Below are positions 51,646-59,697 of a stretch of 61,083 nucleotides of DNA, in pieces. Source of the stretch: an uncultured Ramlibacter sp. (GTDB taxonomy: Bacteria > Pseudomonadota > Gammaproteobacteria > Burkholderiales > Burkholderiaceae_C). Each line of letters begins with the position of its first letter. Within the stretch, counting starts at the first letter, position 1. The translations under genes and the position numbers were made by a program. Under the pieces are notes generated by a model. It had not been told where the DNA came from, did no database searches, and saw nothing but the letters and a program-made list of their open reading frames with translations. The stretch spans positions 1 through 61,083 of the forward strand of contig NZ_CAKZHQ010000038.1 in assembly GCF_936925435.1 (NCBI RefSeq), written 5' to 3'.

Positions 51646-52956
51646 TTAACGGACCAGGACGGCGCCGGAGGTCTTGTGGCTGGCGGTATCGACCAGCACC
51701 AGCGAGCCCAGCACGCGCGAACGCGTGTAGGGCAGGGTGGCCAGGGGTTCCTGCAGGGCCAGTTCCACGTGGCCGATGGCGTTGGGCTCCAGGCGGTCGG
51801 CGTCCGACTCGGCCAGCGTGTGGATGTCCAGCCTGTGGACGATGCGCTGCACCTTGGCCTTGACCCAGCGGTGGCCGTGCAGGGCCCAGTAGACGCGGCC
51901 CGCCAACAGCGGCTCGTCGTCCATCCAGGCCACGGTGGCCGACAGCTGGCGCGAGGCTTCGAAGCCGGCCGCCAGCAGCCAGTCGCCGCGCGAGACGTCG
52001 ACTTCGCGGTCCAGAACGATGCCTGCGCTGTGGCCGGCCGCCACGTCCTTGGGCTGGCGCACGTGGTCCAGCACCTGGGCCACGGTGGCGGTCTGGCCGC
52101 TGGGCAAGACCGTGACCTGCTGGCCGGCTTGCACGCTGCCTGTGGCCACCCGGCCCCAGAACACGCGGCGGCCCTGGCTGGTGTCGGCCGAGGCGGAGAA
52201 CTTCTCCACCCACTGCACCGGGAAGGAAAAGGCTTCTGTGCCTTCGGCCTGAGTCACCGGCAGGGTTTCGAGCAGCTGCAGCAGGGACGGGCCGTGGTAG
52301 CCGCACCAGCCGGGCTGGACATCGACCACGTTGTGGCCCAGCAGCGCCGACAGCGGCACGGTGGCGCGCACCGTGATGCCGGCTTCGGCGCTGAACTTCG
52401 CCAGCGCGCCGCTGATGTTGTGGAAGGCCAGGACCGGGTCTTCCACCGCGTCGAGCTTGTTGACGGCAAAGACGATGGAGGGCACGCGCAGCAGGTTGAC
52501 CAGCAGGCTGTGGCGGCGCGTTTGCGCCAGCAAGTCCAGACCCGGGTTCTGCCATTGCAGTTTGGTCGCGTCGACCAGCACCACGGCGGCGTCGGCGCCG
52601 GAGGCGGCCGTGACCATGTTGCGGGTGTACTGCTCGTGGCCGGGGGCGTCACCGATGATGAACTTGCGGCCCGGCGTGGCGAAGTAACGCCAGGCCACGT
52701 CGATGGTGATGCCTTGCTCGCGCTCGGCCGACAGGCCGTCGGTCAGCAGGGCCAGGTCGGTGGAGCCCGAGCGCTGCACGCCGGCCAGCTGGTCGGCCAG
52801 CACCGCCTTGCTGTCCACCAGCAGGCGGCCGATCAGGGTGCTCTTGCCATCGTCGACCGAGCCGCAGGTGATGAACTTCAGCGCGGAAAAATGGTCGTTT
52901 TGGCCTGTAGCCTCCGTCGATTGGACCTGGGGTGCTATGGATTGCGTAGCAGACAT
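51646..52956 (-). CDS. cysN: Sulfate adenylyltransferase, GTPase subunit
   Basis: A 436-residue GTPase that drives APS formation with CysD. G motifs: GSVDDGKSTLIGRL, DAPGHEQYTRNM and NKLDAVEDP. There is no C-terminal CysC kinase domain, so APS kinase is not supplied here. Residues 3-18 of the N-terminal extension are encoded by the 49-bp repeat at 52902-52950, before the family start at HFSALKFITCGSVDDG. The start ATG overlaps the cysD stop by one base. Confidence 0.94.
   Translation of the reverse strand: MSATQSIAPQVQSTEATGQNDHFSALKFITCGSVDDGKSTLIGRLLVDSKAVLADQLAGVQRSGSTDLALLTDGLSAEREQGITIDVAWRYFATPGRKFIIGDAPGHEQYTRNMVTAASGADAAVVLVDATKLQWQNPGLDLLAQTRRHSLLVNLLRVPSIVFAVNKLDAVEDPVLAFHNISGALAKFSAEAGITVRATVPLSALLGHNVVDVQPGWCGYHGPSLLQLLETLPVTQAEGTEAFSFPVQWVEKFSASADTSQGRRVFWGRVATGSVQAGQQVTVLPSGQTATVAQVLDHVRQPKDVAAGHSAGIVLDREVDVSRGDWLLAAGFEASRQLSATVAWMDDEPLLAGRVYWALHGHRWVKAKVQRIVHRLDIHTLAESDADRLEPNAIGHVELALQEPLATLPYTRSRVLGSLVLVDTASHKTSGAVLVR
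52902..52950 (+). repeat. 49-bp dispersed repeat, copy 4 (in cysN)
   Basis: A plus-strand copy of the 49-bp repeat, beginning GGCCTGTAGCCTCCGTCG and ending GCGTAGC. It covers codons 3-18 of cysN on the opposite strand; the peptide it encodes (TQSIAPQVQSTEAT) is not part of the GTPase fold. It retains all invariant positions of the family. Confidence 0.7.
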
Positions 52957-53888
52957 CAGAAGTACCCGTCTTTCTTGCGCTTCTCCATGGAGGCGTCGGA
53001 GGTTTTGTCGTCCATGCGGGTGGCACCGCGTTCGCTGACTTCCACCGTCAGCGTCTCCAGCACCACGCCGGCGGCATCGGTCGCCGGGCTTTCCACCGGG
53101 CAGGTGCAGGTAATGTCGCCCACGGTGCGAAAGCGCACGGTGCGGGTCACGATCTGCTCGCCATCCTTGGGCGGCGTCAGTTCCGTCACAGGCACCAGCA
53201 GGCCCTTGCGTTCCACCACCTCGCGCTGGTGGGCGTAGTAGATCGAGGGCAGGGCGATGTTCTCGCGCTCGATGTACTGCCAGACGTCCAGCTCGGTCCA
53301 GTTGGAGATGGGGAAGACGCGAAAGTGCTCGCCCGGCGCCAGCCTGGTGTTGAACAGGGTCCACAGCTCGGGCCGCTGGGCCTTGGGCTGCCACTGGCCG
53401 AAGCTGTCGCGGTGCGAAAAGATGCGTTCCTTGGCCCGGGCCTTTTCTTCGTCGCGGCGGGCACCGCCGATCAGGGCGTCGAAGCGGAATTCCTCAATGG
53501 CCTCCAGCAGGGTGACCGACTGGTGCACGTTGCGCGACTCGCCGGGGTGGGCCAGGCGCACCGTGCCGCGGGCCATGGAGTCTTCCACGCTGCGCACGAT
53601 CAGCTGCGCGCCCAGTTCCTTGGCGCGCTGGTCACGGAAGTCTGTCACTTCCTTGAAGTTGTGGCCGGTGTCGATCATCAGCAGCGGGTAGGGGATGCGG
53701 CCTACGCCGAACGCCTTCTCCGCGCAACGCAGCATGACCAGCGAGTCCTTGCCGCCCGAGAACAGCAGGGTGGGGCGCTCGAAGCTGGCAGCGACCTCGC
53801 GCAGGATGAAGATGGTCTCTTCTTCCAGCGCATCGAGGTGGGCGTTGCTCAGGTGGCCGAGCAGTTGGGGTTCGGTGCGTGCGTTCAT
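52956..53888 (-). CDS. cysD: Sulfate adenylyltransferase, catalytic subunit
   Basis: A 310-residue ATP sulfurylase subunit making APS from sulfate and ATP. The PP-loop is LLFSGGKDSLVML, followed by LLMIDTGHNFKEVTDFRD and GGARRDEEKARAKER. PISNWTELDVWQYIE and RFRTVGDITCTCPVES are CysD-type. Start ATG 53888 (MNARTEPQLLGHLSN), with an upstream extension rejected. It overlaps cysN by one base and follows cysH by 16 bp. Confidence 0.95.
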   Translation of the reverse strand: MNARTEPQLLGHLSNAHLDALEEETIFILREVAASFERPTLLFSGGKDSLVMLRCAEKAFGVGRIPYPLLMIDTGHNFKEVTDFRDQRAKELGAQLIVRSVEDSMARGTVRLAHPGESRNVHQSVTLLEAIEEFRFDALIGGARRDEEKARAKERIFSHRDSFGQWQPKAQRPELWTLFNTRLAPGEHFRVFPISNWTELDVWQYIERENIALPSIYYAHQREVVERKGLLVPVTELTPPKDGEQIVTRTVRFRTVGDITCTCPVESPATDAAGVVLETLTVEVSERGATRMDDKTSDASMEKRKKDGYF

Positions 53889-53904
53889 CAATGGGAGTGC
53901 TGGT

Positions 53905-54528
53905 TCAGTGTTCGAGGTGCAAGCCGCATTCGCGGTTGTCCTCGCCCTTGGTCGGATCCACGTAGTCGAAGTTATTGGGCAGGCCATGGGCCTGGCAGTA
54001 GCTGTGCAAGTCCTTGGACGACCAATGCAGCAGCGGCGCGACCTTGATCAGGCCGTCCGGATTCACCGAGACCGGGTCCATCTGCGCGCGCACCGCGGTG
54101 TCGGTGGCGCGCAGCGCGGTGAACCAGACCTGGGGTGCCGTCTCGCGCAGGGCACGGGCAAACGGCTCGAGCTTGACCTCTTCGGTGAAGGCCGCGTGGC
54201 GCGGGTCATCGAGCGCCGGCGCCGGGCCTTCGACGGCTTCCCGGTGTGCGCGGGAGCGGCGCGGCAGGTAAATCTTCAGGTTCAGCGCGAGCTGCTGGCT
54301 CACCTCGTCGGCAAAGCGATACGTCGCTTCCGTGTTGTAGCCGTTGTCCATCCAGATGACGGGCACACCGGGCTGGATGCGCGTGACCATGTGCAGGATC
54401 ACCGCCTCGAAGGGCCGGAAATTGGTTGTGACGATGGCCGGGCGACCCAGGTCCAGGGCCCACTTCACCAGGCCCTGCGCATCGCGGCCGAGGCCGGCGT
54501 TGACCGTTGCGAGATCGACGGCACCCAT
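53905..54528 (-). CDS. cysH: Phospho(adenylyl)sulfate reductase family protein
   Basis: A 207-residue reductase for APS or PAPS. The active-site Cys is in the C-terminal motif ECGLH. The CCxxRK and CxxC motifs of [4Fe-4S] APS reductases are absent: the corresponding region reads WFTALRATDTAVRAQMDP with no Cys. This argues for the cluster-free PAPS-type, but no APS kinase is in the cluster. The usual PP-loop SGGKD is also replaced by a modified TTNFRPFEAVI-like sequence. The start ATG overlaps the DUF934 stop (TGATG). Confidence 0.85.
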   Translation of the reverse strand: MGAVDLATVNAGLGRDAQGLVKWALDLGRPAIVTTNFRPFEAVILHMVTRIQPGVPVIWMDNGYNTEATYRFADEVSQQLALNLKIYLPRRSRAHREAVEGPAPALDDPRHAAFTEEVKLEPFARALRETAPQVWFTALRATDTAVRAQMDPVSVNPDGLIKVAPLLHWSSKDLHSYCQAHGLPNNFDYVDPTKGEDNRECGLHLEH

Positions 54529-54923
54529 CAGGCTGCTTCCTTGAAGAAGGGGTTCACGTGCACCGCGTCGCCCTGGTAGAAGCCGGCGAAGCGGTCGAAC
54601 TGGCGCTTGGCAAAGCCAATGTCCTGGTCGGCGCGCAGCACGGCGCTGCTAAAGCCCGTGCGCTGCATCTGCACCAACTGGTCGATCAGCACGTCGCCGG
54701 TGGCGCGGATCTCGCCGGCAAAGCCCAGGCGTCGGCGCAGCAGAAAGGCCTGGCTGTAAGCGCGGCCATCGGTGAACTTGGGGAAGTGCAGCTCGATGCG
54801 TTGCACGCCATCGAGCTGGAGCTCCAGGGGGTTGGCGTCGTTGGCGAGCTGCAGCGTGTGTGCGCCGGCGTCCAGCGCTGCGGCGTCGTTGGCGGAGAGG
54901 ATGTTCAGCGTGGTGGCGGTCAT
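54528..54923 (-). CDS. DUF934 protein of the sulfite reductase operon
   Basis: A 131-residue DUF934 protein. The sequence VQRIELHFPKFTDGRAYSQA and LRRRLGFAGEIRATGDVLID is the diagnostic core, with QFDRFAGFYQGD near the end. Members are almost always beside cysI or nitrite reductase genes, as here between cysI and cysH (11 bp from cysI, overlapping cysH). The biochemical role is unknown. Confidence 0.9.
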   Translation of the reverse strand: MTATTLNILSANDAAALDAGAHTLQLANDANPLELQLDGVQRIELHFPKFTDGRAYSQAFLLRRRLGFAGEIRATGDVLIDQLVQMQRTGFSSAVLRADQDIGFAKRQFDRFAGFYQGDAVHVNPFFKEAA

Positions 54924-54934
54924 GGCTGCTGTCC

Positions 54935-56746
54935 TCAGGCGGTGGCGGTGGAATGGTCGACCACGGCGTGGCGCGCGCCGTTGGCGGCGGCCTTGAAGGG
55001 GTCGATGCCCACGCGGCGCAGGGTGGAGATGAAACTCTCCAGCTTGCCGCCTTGGTCGCTTCGACGCTCGCGGCGGTAGGTGTCGAGCACGGCCTCGATC
55101 ACTTCCACCACCTCATGGGCCGAGAAGGAGGGTCCGACCACCTTGCCGGCGACCGGGTCGCCCGACAGGGCCGAGCCGTCCGAGCCGCCCAGGGTCACCT
55201 GGTACCACTCCTTGCCGTCCTTGTCGACGCCCAGGATGCCGATGTGGCCGCTGTGGTGGTGGCCGCAGGAGTTGATGCAGCCGCTGATGTGCAGGTCGAT
55301 CTCGCCCAGGTCGAACAGTTCGTCCAGGTCGGAGAAGCGCTCGGTGATGGCCTCGGCCACGGGAATCGAGCGCGCATTGGCCAGGGCGCAGAAGTCGCCG
55401 CCGGGGCAGGCGATCATGTCCGTCAGCAGGTGGACGTTGGGTTGGGCCACGCCCAGCGCCTTGGCCGTGGTGTAGACGGCTTCCAGGTCGTTCACATGGA
55501 CCCAGGGCAGCAGCAGGTTCTGGTCATGCGTCACGCGCGACTCGCCGGCGCTGTAGGTCTCTGCCAGTTCGGCCGCCGCGTCCAGGATGTCGGCGTCGGC
55601 ATCGCCGGGCGCCAAGCCCAGGCGCTTGAACGACAGGGTCACAGCGCGCAGGGCCGGGTTGCGGTGCGGCGCCACGTTGCGCTCCAGCCAGCGGGCAAAG
55701 GCCTTGTCGGTGGGCTGTGGCGCGACCGGCTCGTTGGCCGTGTGGCGGGTGAGCACCGGGTCGACGAAGCAGGCATTGACCCGGTCGAACTCGGCCTGGG
55801 TGATGGTGTGGCTGCCGCCGTCGTGTTCGACGATCTGCTTGTACTCGGCATCGACGTCGTCGAAGTAGCGCTGGCCCTCGGCCTTGACCAGGATCTTGAT
55901 GCGCGCCTTGTACATGTTGTCGCGCCGGCCGTAGCGGTTGTACACCCGCACCACGGCTTCCAGGTAATTCATGATCTGGTGCCAGGGCAGGAACTCGCGC
56001 GCCACGGTGCCGACGATGGGCGTGCGGCCCATGCCGCCGCCCACCAGCACCTTGAAGCCCAGCTCGCCGGCCTCGTTCTTCTTGAGAAACAGGCCGACGT
56101 CGTGCCATGCCACTGCGGCGCGGTCTTCTGTGCTGCCGGTGATGGCGATCTTGAACTTGCGCGGCAGGAAGGCGAACTCCGGGTGCAGCGTGCTCCACTG
56201 GCGCATGATTTCGCCGAAGGGCCGCGGGTCGGCGATCTCGTCGACAGCGATGCCGGCGCGCTCGTCGCTGGTGATGTTGCGGATGCAGTTGCCGCTGGTC
56301 TGGATGCCGTGCATGTCGACGCTGGCCAGCAGGTCCATCACGTCGGCACTGCGCTCCAGCGGGATCCAGTTGAACTGCACGTTCTGGCGGGTGGTGAAGT
56401 GGCCGTAGCCGTAGCCCAGGTGGGTGCCGATGCCGCCATTGGGCGTGGCCACCGGGCCCAGCGCGTCCTGCTTGGCCTGGGCGGCGCCCAGCAACTCGTC
56501 GCTGGGCTTGTCGAACTCGCGGGCGATGGTGGCCATGGCGCGCAGTTGCGCGCTGGACAGCTCGCCATAGGGCACGGCCACGCGCAGCATGGGCGCGTAG
56601 CGCTGGATGTACCAGCCGTTTTGCAGGCGCAGCGGCCGGAAGTCATCGTCGCTCAGGGCGCCGGTCAGGTTGCGTTCCAGCTGGTCGCGGTACTGGTCGG
56701 CGCGGCTGCGCACGAACTGCTTGTCGAATTCTGTGTATTTGTACAT
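54935..56746 (-). CDS. cysI: Sulfite/nitrite reductase hemoprotein (CysI-type)
   Basis: A 603-residue sirohaem/[4Fe-4S] enzyme reducing sulfite to sulfide. Cluster/haem ligands are in CPGGDFCALANARS and ISGCINSCGHHHSGHIG. Two ferredoxin-like half domains (about 60-140 and 340-420) and the NSCGHH region fit the family. No cysJ flavoprotein is in the cluster, so electrons must come from another donor such as ferredoxin. Start ATG 56746 (MYKYTEFDKQFV), first gene of cysI-DUF934-cysH-cysD-cysN. Confidence 0.94.
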   Translation of the reverse strand: MYKYTEFDKQFVRSRADQYRDQLERNLTGALSDDDFRPLRLQNGWYIQRYAPMLRVAVPYGELSSAQLRAMATIAREFDKPSDELLGAAQAKQDALGPVATPNGGIGTHLGYGYGHFTTRQNVQFNWIPLERSADVMDLLASVDMHGIQTSGNCIRNITSDERAGIAVDEIADPRPFGEIMRQWSTLHPEFAFLPRKFKIAITGSTEDRAAVAWHDVGLFLKKNEAGELGFKVLVGGGMGRTPIVGTVAREFLPWHQIMNYLEAVVRVYNRYGRRDNMYKARIKILVKAEGQRYFDDVDAEYKQIVEHDGGSHTITQAEFDRVNACFVDPVLTRHTANEPVAPQPTDKAFARWLERNVAPHRNPALRAVTLSFKRLGLAPGDADADILDAAAELAETYSAGESRVTHDQNLLLPWVHVNDLEAVYTTAKALGVAQPNVHLLTDMIACPGGDFCALANARSIPVAEAITERFSDLDELFDLGEIDLHISGCINSCGHHHSGHIGILGVDKDGKEWYQVTLGGSDGSALSGDPVAGKVVGPSFSAHEVVEVIEAVLDTYRRERRSDQGGKLESFISTLRRVGIDPFKAAANGARHAVVDHSTATA

Positions 56747-56804
56747 GTGGGGAATGCAGAGAGTCGGCCACCGGGGGCCACGCACGGAATGAACTGTAAA
56801 AGCC

Positions 56805-56858
56805 CGCCTTATGGGTGCAAACGATTTTTTCGTTCGCGCCTTATGTGGATAAGCTTAT
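56805..56858 (-). promoter_or_regulatory. Candidate CysB-type control region upstream of cysI
   Basis: The direct repeat CGCCTTATG occurs at 56805-56813 and 56837-56845 (32 bp apart, three helical turns). The second copy leads into the dyad CTTAT-GTGG-ATAAG (56840-56853) and the palindrome ATAAGCTTAT (56849-56858). ATAAG/CTTAT arms are also found upstream of the sulfate-binding protein gene at 59698-59719. Confidence 0.45.
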
Positions 56859-56975
56859 GCGCAAGCACTGGCGCGCCTTGGCAGGGGTTTGGCGAGGGGC
56901 TTCGGATAAGGCGCAGGCGGCGGGCCTGCCCCGCATAATCGCATGCGAATCCAGAAATTGAGGGGGCTGGCAAAG

Positions 56976-57758
56976 ATGGTGGAAAGGGTGCTCGTCAAGG
57001 TCATTGGTTTCTCCGACGTGGAGCGCCATGCGCTCAACACGGTGTTCCGCCTGTCCGAGCAGGGCCAAGTGGCCTACAGCCCCTGGATGGAAGAGGCGCC
57101 GCAGGACCCCCAGCTCCTCCTGGTCGATGGCGAGAGCTACGAGGCGGCGCTGGAACTGGCGGCGCCTGCCCATGCCGGCCTCCAGCTGATCTGGATCGGC
57201 CCGGCGGCGCCGGAGGACGCGTCGCTGAGCTTCGAGCGGCCGCTGGCCTGGCCGCAGATCGTCCGGTCCATGGATGCATTGTTTTCGCCTGCGTCCTCGC
57301 TGGACTTTGACCTGGACGCCGGCGCGGAACTCGACGTCGATCTCGAGGTGGCGCCGGATGAGATGGGCGGGGACACCCAGCCGCCCGAGCCGCTGCCGCC
57401 GTTCAAGCGCGCCCTGATCGCCAGCGCCGACCGCGACCAGCGCCTGTACCTGCGGGCCCGCCTGGCCCTGGCCAACCTGACGCAAGCCGACGAGGCCGAG
57501 ACCGGCCCGCAGGCGCTGGAGATGGTGCGCAGCCAGCATTACGACGTGGCATTGATCGATTTCGCCGTCCCCGGCGGGGATGGCTGGAGCCTGCTCAAGG
57601 CCTTGCGTGAGGCCAGGCCGGCCATAGCCCACCTCATCGTGACCAAGTCCCGGCCGACCGCGGGTGAGCGCGTGCGCGCCTGGTTCCAGGGCATGGCCGG
57701 TTTCTTTGGCCAGCGGCCCGATCCCGAGAAGCTGGGCGCGCTGCTACAAAAAGTGTAG
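56976..57758 (+). CDS. Receiver-domain protein without an output domain
   Basis: A protein of 260 residues. The C-terminal part (about 144-258) is a response-regulator receiver: acidic pair D152/D154 (SADRDQR), phosphoacceptor D195 (VALIDFAVPGGDGW) and T223-K224 (IVTKSRP). The N-terminal part (about 1-105; VLVKVIGFSDVERHALN, LLLVDGESYEAAL) looks like a degenerate receiver, joined by an acidic linker. No DNA-binding or enzymatic domain is seen. Start ATG 56976 with GAGGGGG upstream and a CATAAT -10 at 56933; the ATG at 56943 has no ribosome binding site. The last four codons and stop lie in the 49-bp repeat. Confidence 0.8.
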   Translation: MVERVLVKVIGFSDVERHALNTVFRLSEQGQVAYSPWMEEAPQDPQLLLVDGESYEAALELAAPAHAGLQLIWIGPAAPEDASLSFERPLAWPQIVRSMDALFSPASSLDFDLDAGAELDVDLEVAPDEMGGDTQPPEPLPPFKRALIASADRDQRLYLRARLALANLTQADEAETGPQALEMVRSQHYDVALIDFAVPGGDGWSLLKALREARPAIAHLIVTKSRPTAGERVRAWFQGMAGFFGQRPDPEKLGALLQKV

Positions 57759-57791
57759 CTATTCAGGACCATTTAGCGCGGGCTGCAGGCT
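57743..57791 (-). repeat. 49-bp dispersed repeat, copy 5 (between two stops)
   Basis: A minus-strand copy of the 49-bp repeat, reading AGCCTGCAGCCCGCGC at its start and ending in GCTACACTTTTTGTAGC. It matches the copy at 28098-28146 across all 49 positions without gaps. It contains the TAG codons of both the convergent receiver-protein gene (57756-57758) and mnmC (57761-57759). Confidence 0.75.
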
Positions 57792-59396
57792 TGTTTGTCT
57801 CTGAACATCGAGCGTGGCAGCCAGTTTGCGCGGGAGCGGCAGGGGCTCGCCGTGCAAGCGGGCGGCCAGCAGTTCGGCGCAGAGCACGGCAAAGGTCAGG
57901 CCGCGCGAGCCCATGGCGCTGCTGGTCCACAGGCCTGGGCGCAACTGGCCCAGCAGGGGCCGGCGGTCGGCGGAACTGCAGCGCACGCCGGCCCAGCCCT
58001 GCACCGCGCCCCTTGCAAATTCGCCAGCGAGTTGGTCCGCCACCTCGGGCAGCAGCTCGCGCAAGCGTGCCAGGTTGGCCTGATGGTCGGCTTCGCGCAG
58101 GTCGCAACCCGTGTCGTCCCGGTCGAAACCGGCGCCGCACAGCCAGGCCGGCGCGCCCTCCAGGGGAAAGGCGGTGACGAAGTAGCCATGGCCGTTGACC
58201 GGGAAGGCCGGGAAGTCCTGGCCTTCGGCGCGCGGCGCCCAGGACACCTGGCCGCGCACAGGCTGCAGCGGCAGGCCGGCTTCGAGCAAGGCCTCGCTGC
58301 CATGGGCGCAGGCCACCACCACCAGGTCGGCGCGGGCCAGCACGGTGCCCCCGGCCCCCAGCAACTCCCAGCCACCGTCGGCTTGGGCGGTGAGGCGGGC
58401 GACTGGCGACTGGCCCCGCCACTGGATGCCGGAGCGCCGCAGCCAGGCCTGCACCAGGGCGGCTGGCTTGATCCAGGCGCCCTGCGGGTGCCAGACGGCG
58501 GGCTCGCCGGGCCGCTGCTCGCGCACACCGCTGCCTTGCCAGTCCTGGCCTGCTTGCAGCTGCGCCGCCGCCTGCTGCAGTGTCAGGCGCACGCCGGCGC
58601 GGCCCAGGCGGGACAGCAGGTCGTCGTCGGGCGACTGGTGCGGCGCCAGCAGGCCCACTGGCAGGCCCGAGGCGCCGCCAGCGGGCTGGTCATGGGCATC
58701 GAGCACCTGGACCTGCCAGCCGCGCCGCGCCAGGCTGGCCGCCACGGCTGCGCCGGCCAGGCCACCGCCGACCACGGCGCAGCTGCCGGTGGCCACGCTG
58801 GAGGCGGCGCGCAGGCCGCGCGGCTCCCAGGCCGGTTCGAACGCGGCGCGCTCTGTGTCTTCGGGATCGACGGCAAAGCCGCATTGCGCCATTGCGCGCG
58901 CTTCGGCCGTGACCGGTGAAGCCAGGGCCACCCGGCTTCCGCGCCGGCACAGGCGGGCGACGGATTTGAGGGTGTGCAGGTCTGCCGGCCCGGCCTGGGC
59001 GAGCAGCACCGTGTCTGCGCTGAAGTCCTGCGCCCGCAGCATGTCCTGCACTTCGCCCACGCACAGGGTCAGCAGCACCCGGCCGTCCTCGAAGCCCAGG
59101 CGCTGGAAGCCCGGCGCCATGCCGCTCCATTGGGCGGCGAGCTGCTGGGCCAGGGGTAGCAGTTCAGGATGGGCGGCGGCGGCGCGCAGCAGCGCGTCGG
59201 CCGCCAGGGGCTGGGCGTCGATGGCGCAGTGGTGCAGCAGGCCGGGGCGCTGCGGATCGTCGCGCCAGGCCTGCCAGGCAGCCAGGAAGTTCAGGCCCGG
59301 GCCGAAGCCCGTCTCCAGGATGCGCCACTGCGCCTGGCCGGCCCAGGCCTGCGCCAGTTCACCAGCGCGCAGCAGGGAGGGCGCGCCGGCGCTCAC
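57759..59396 (-). CDS. mnmC: MnmC-type tRNA modification protein with degenerate methyltransferase domain
   Basis: A 545-residue bifunctional MnmC homologue for the wobble uridine (mnm5s2U34) of tRNA. The C-terminal FAD oxidoreductase domain (about 205-530) is intact: CAVVGGGLAGAAVAAS, GLPVGLLAPHQSPDDD, and ADRRPLLGQLRPGLW. The N-terminal methyltransferase (about 1-200) keeps ILETGFGPGLNFLAAW, but lacks the first ~40-50 residues of the family and the catalytic LDGF(S/D)P-x-x-NP-x-M-W motif, which is replaced by VLLAQAGPADLHTL. The C-terminal ten residues come from the 49-bp repeat. Directly follows yggX (3-bp gap). Confidence 0.85.
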   Translation of the reverse strand: MSAGAPSLLRAGELAQAWAGQAQWRILETGFGPGLNFLAAWQAWRDDPQRPGLLHHCAIDAQPLAADALLRAAAAHPELLPLAQQLAAQWSGMAPGFQRLGFEDGRVLLTLCVGEVQDMLRAQDFSADTVLLAQAGPADLHTLKSVARLCRRGSRVALASPVTAEARAMAQCGFAVDPEDTERAAFEPAWEPRGLRAASSVATGSCAVVGGGLAGAAVAASLARRGWQVQVLDAHDQPAGGASGLPVGLLAPHQSPDDDLLSRLGRAGVRLTLQQAAAQLQAGQDWQGSGVREQRPGEPAVWHPQGAWIKPAALVQAWLRRSGIQWRGQSPVARLTAQADGGWELLGAGGTVLARADLVVVACAHGSEALLEAGLPLQPVRGQVSWAPRAEGQDFPAFPVNGHGYFVTAFPLEGAPAWLCGAGFDRDDTGCDLREADHQANLARLRELLPEVADQLAGEFARGAVQGWAGVRCSSADRRPLLGQLRPGLWTSSAMGSRGLTFAVLCAELLAARLHGEPLPLPRKLAATLDVQRQTSLQPALNGPE

Positions 59397-59399
59397 GCC

Positions 59400-59672
59400 T
59401 CAGGGCGTCGGGGGAACGTAGCCCGCCGCCGCGTCGGCGCCGGTGCCGAAGAAATGGCTTTCCATCTGCCGTGCCAGGTACTGGCGGGCGCGCTGGTCGG
59501 CCAGGTTCAGCCGGTTCTCGTTGACCAGCATGGTCTGGTGCTTGAGCCAGGCGGCCCAGGCCTCCTTGCTCACGCTCTCCCAGATGCGCTTGCCGAGTTC
59601 ACCGGGGTAGGGCGGGAAGTCCAGACCTTCGGCTTCCTTGCCGAGCTTGATGCAATTGACCATTCGTGCCAT
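59400..59672 (-). CDS. yggX: Fe(2+)-trafficking protein YggX
   Basis: A 90-residue cytoplasmic protein protecting iron-sulfur enzymes from oxidative damage and linked to iron trafficking. The family is unmistakable: [20 protein letters not shown] with the single reactive Cys, [31 protein letters not shown] and [11 protein letters not shown]. Start ATG 59672. Same strand as mnmC, three bases upstream, so the two are probably cotranscribed. Confidence 0.95.
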   Translation of the reverse strand: MARMVNCIKLGKEAEGLDFPPYPGELGKRIWESVSKEAWAAWLKHQTMLVNENRLNLADQRARQYLARQMESHFFGTGADAAAGYVPPTP

Positions 59673-59697
59673 CGCGGGCCTCTTAGGATGTTTTTGG

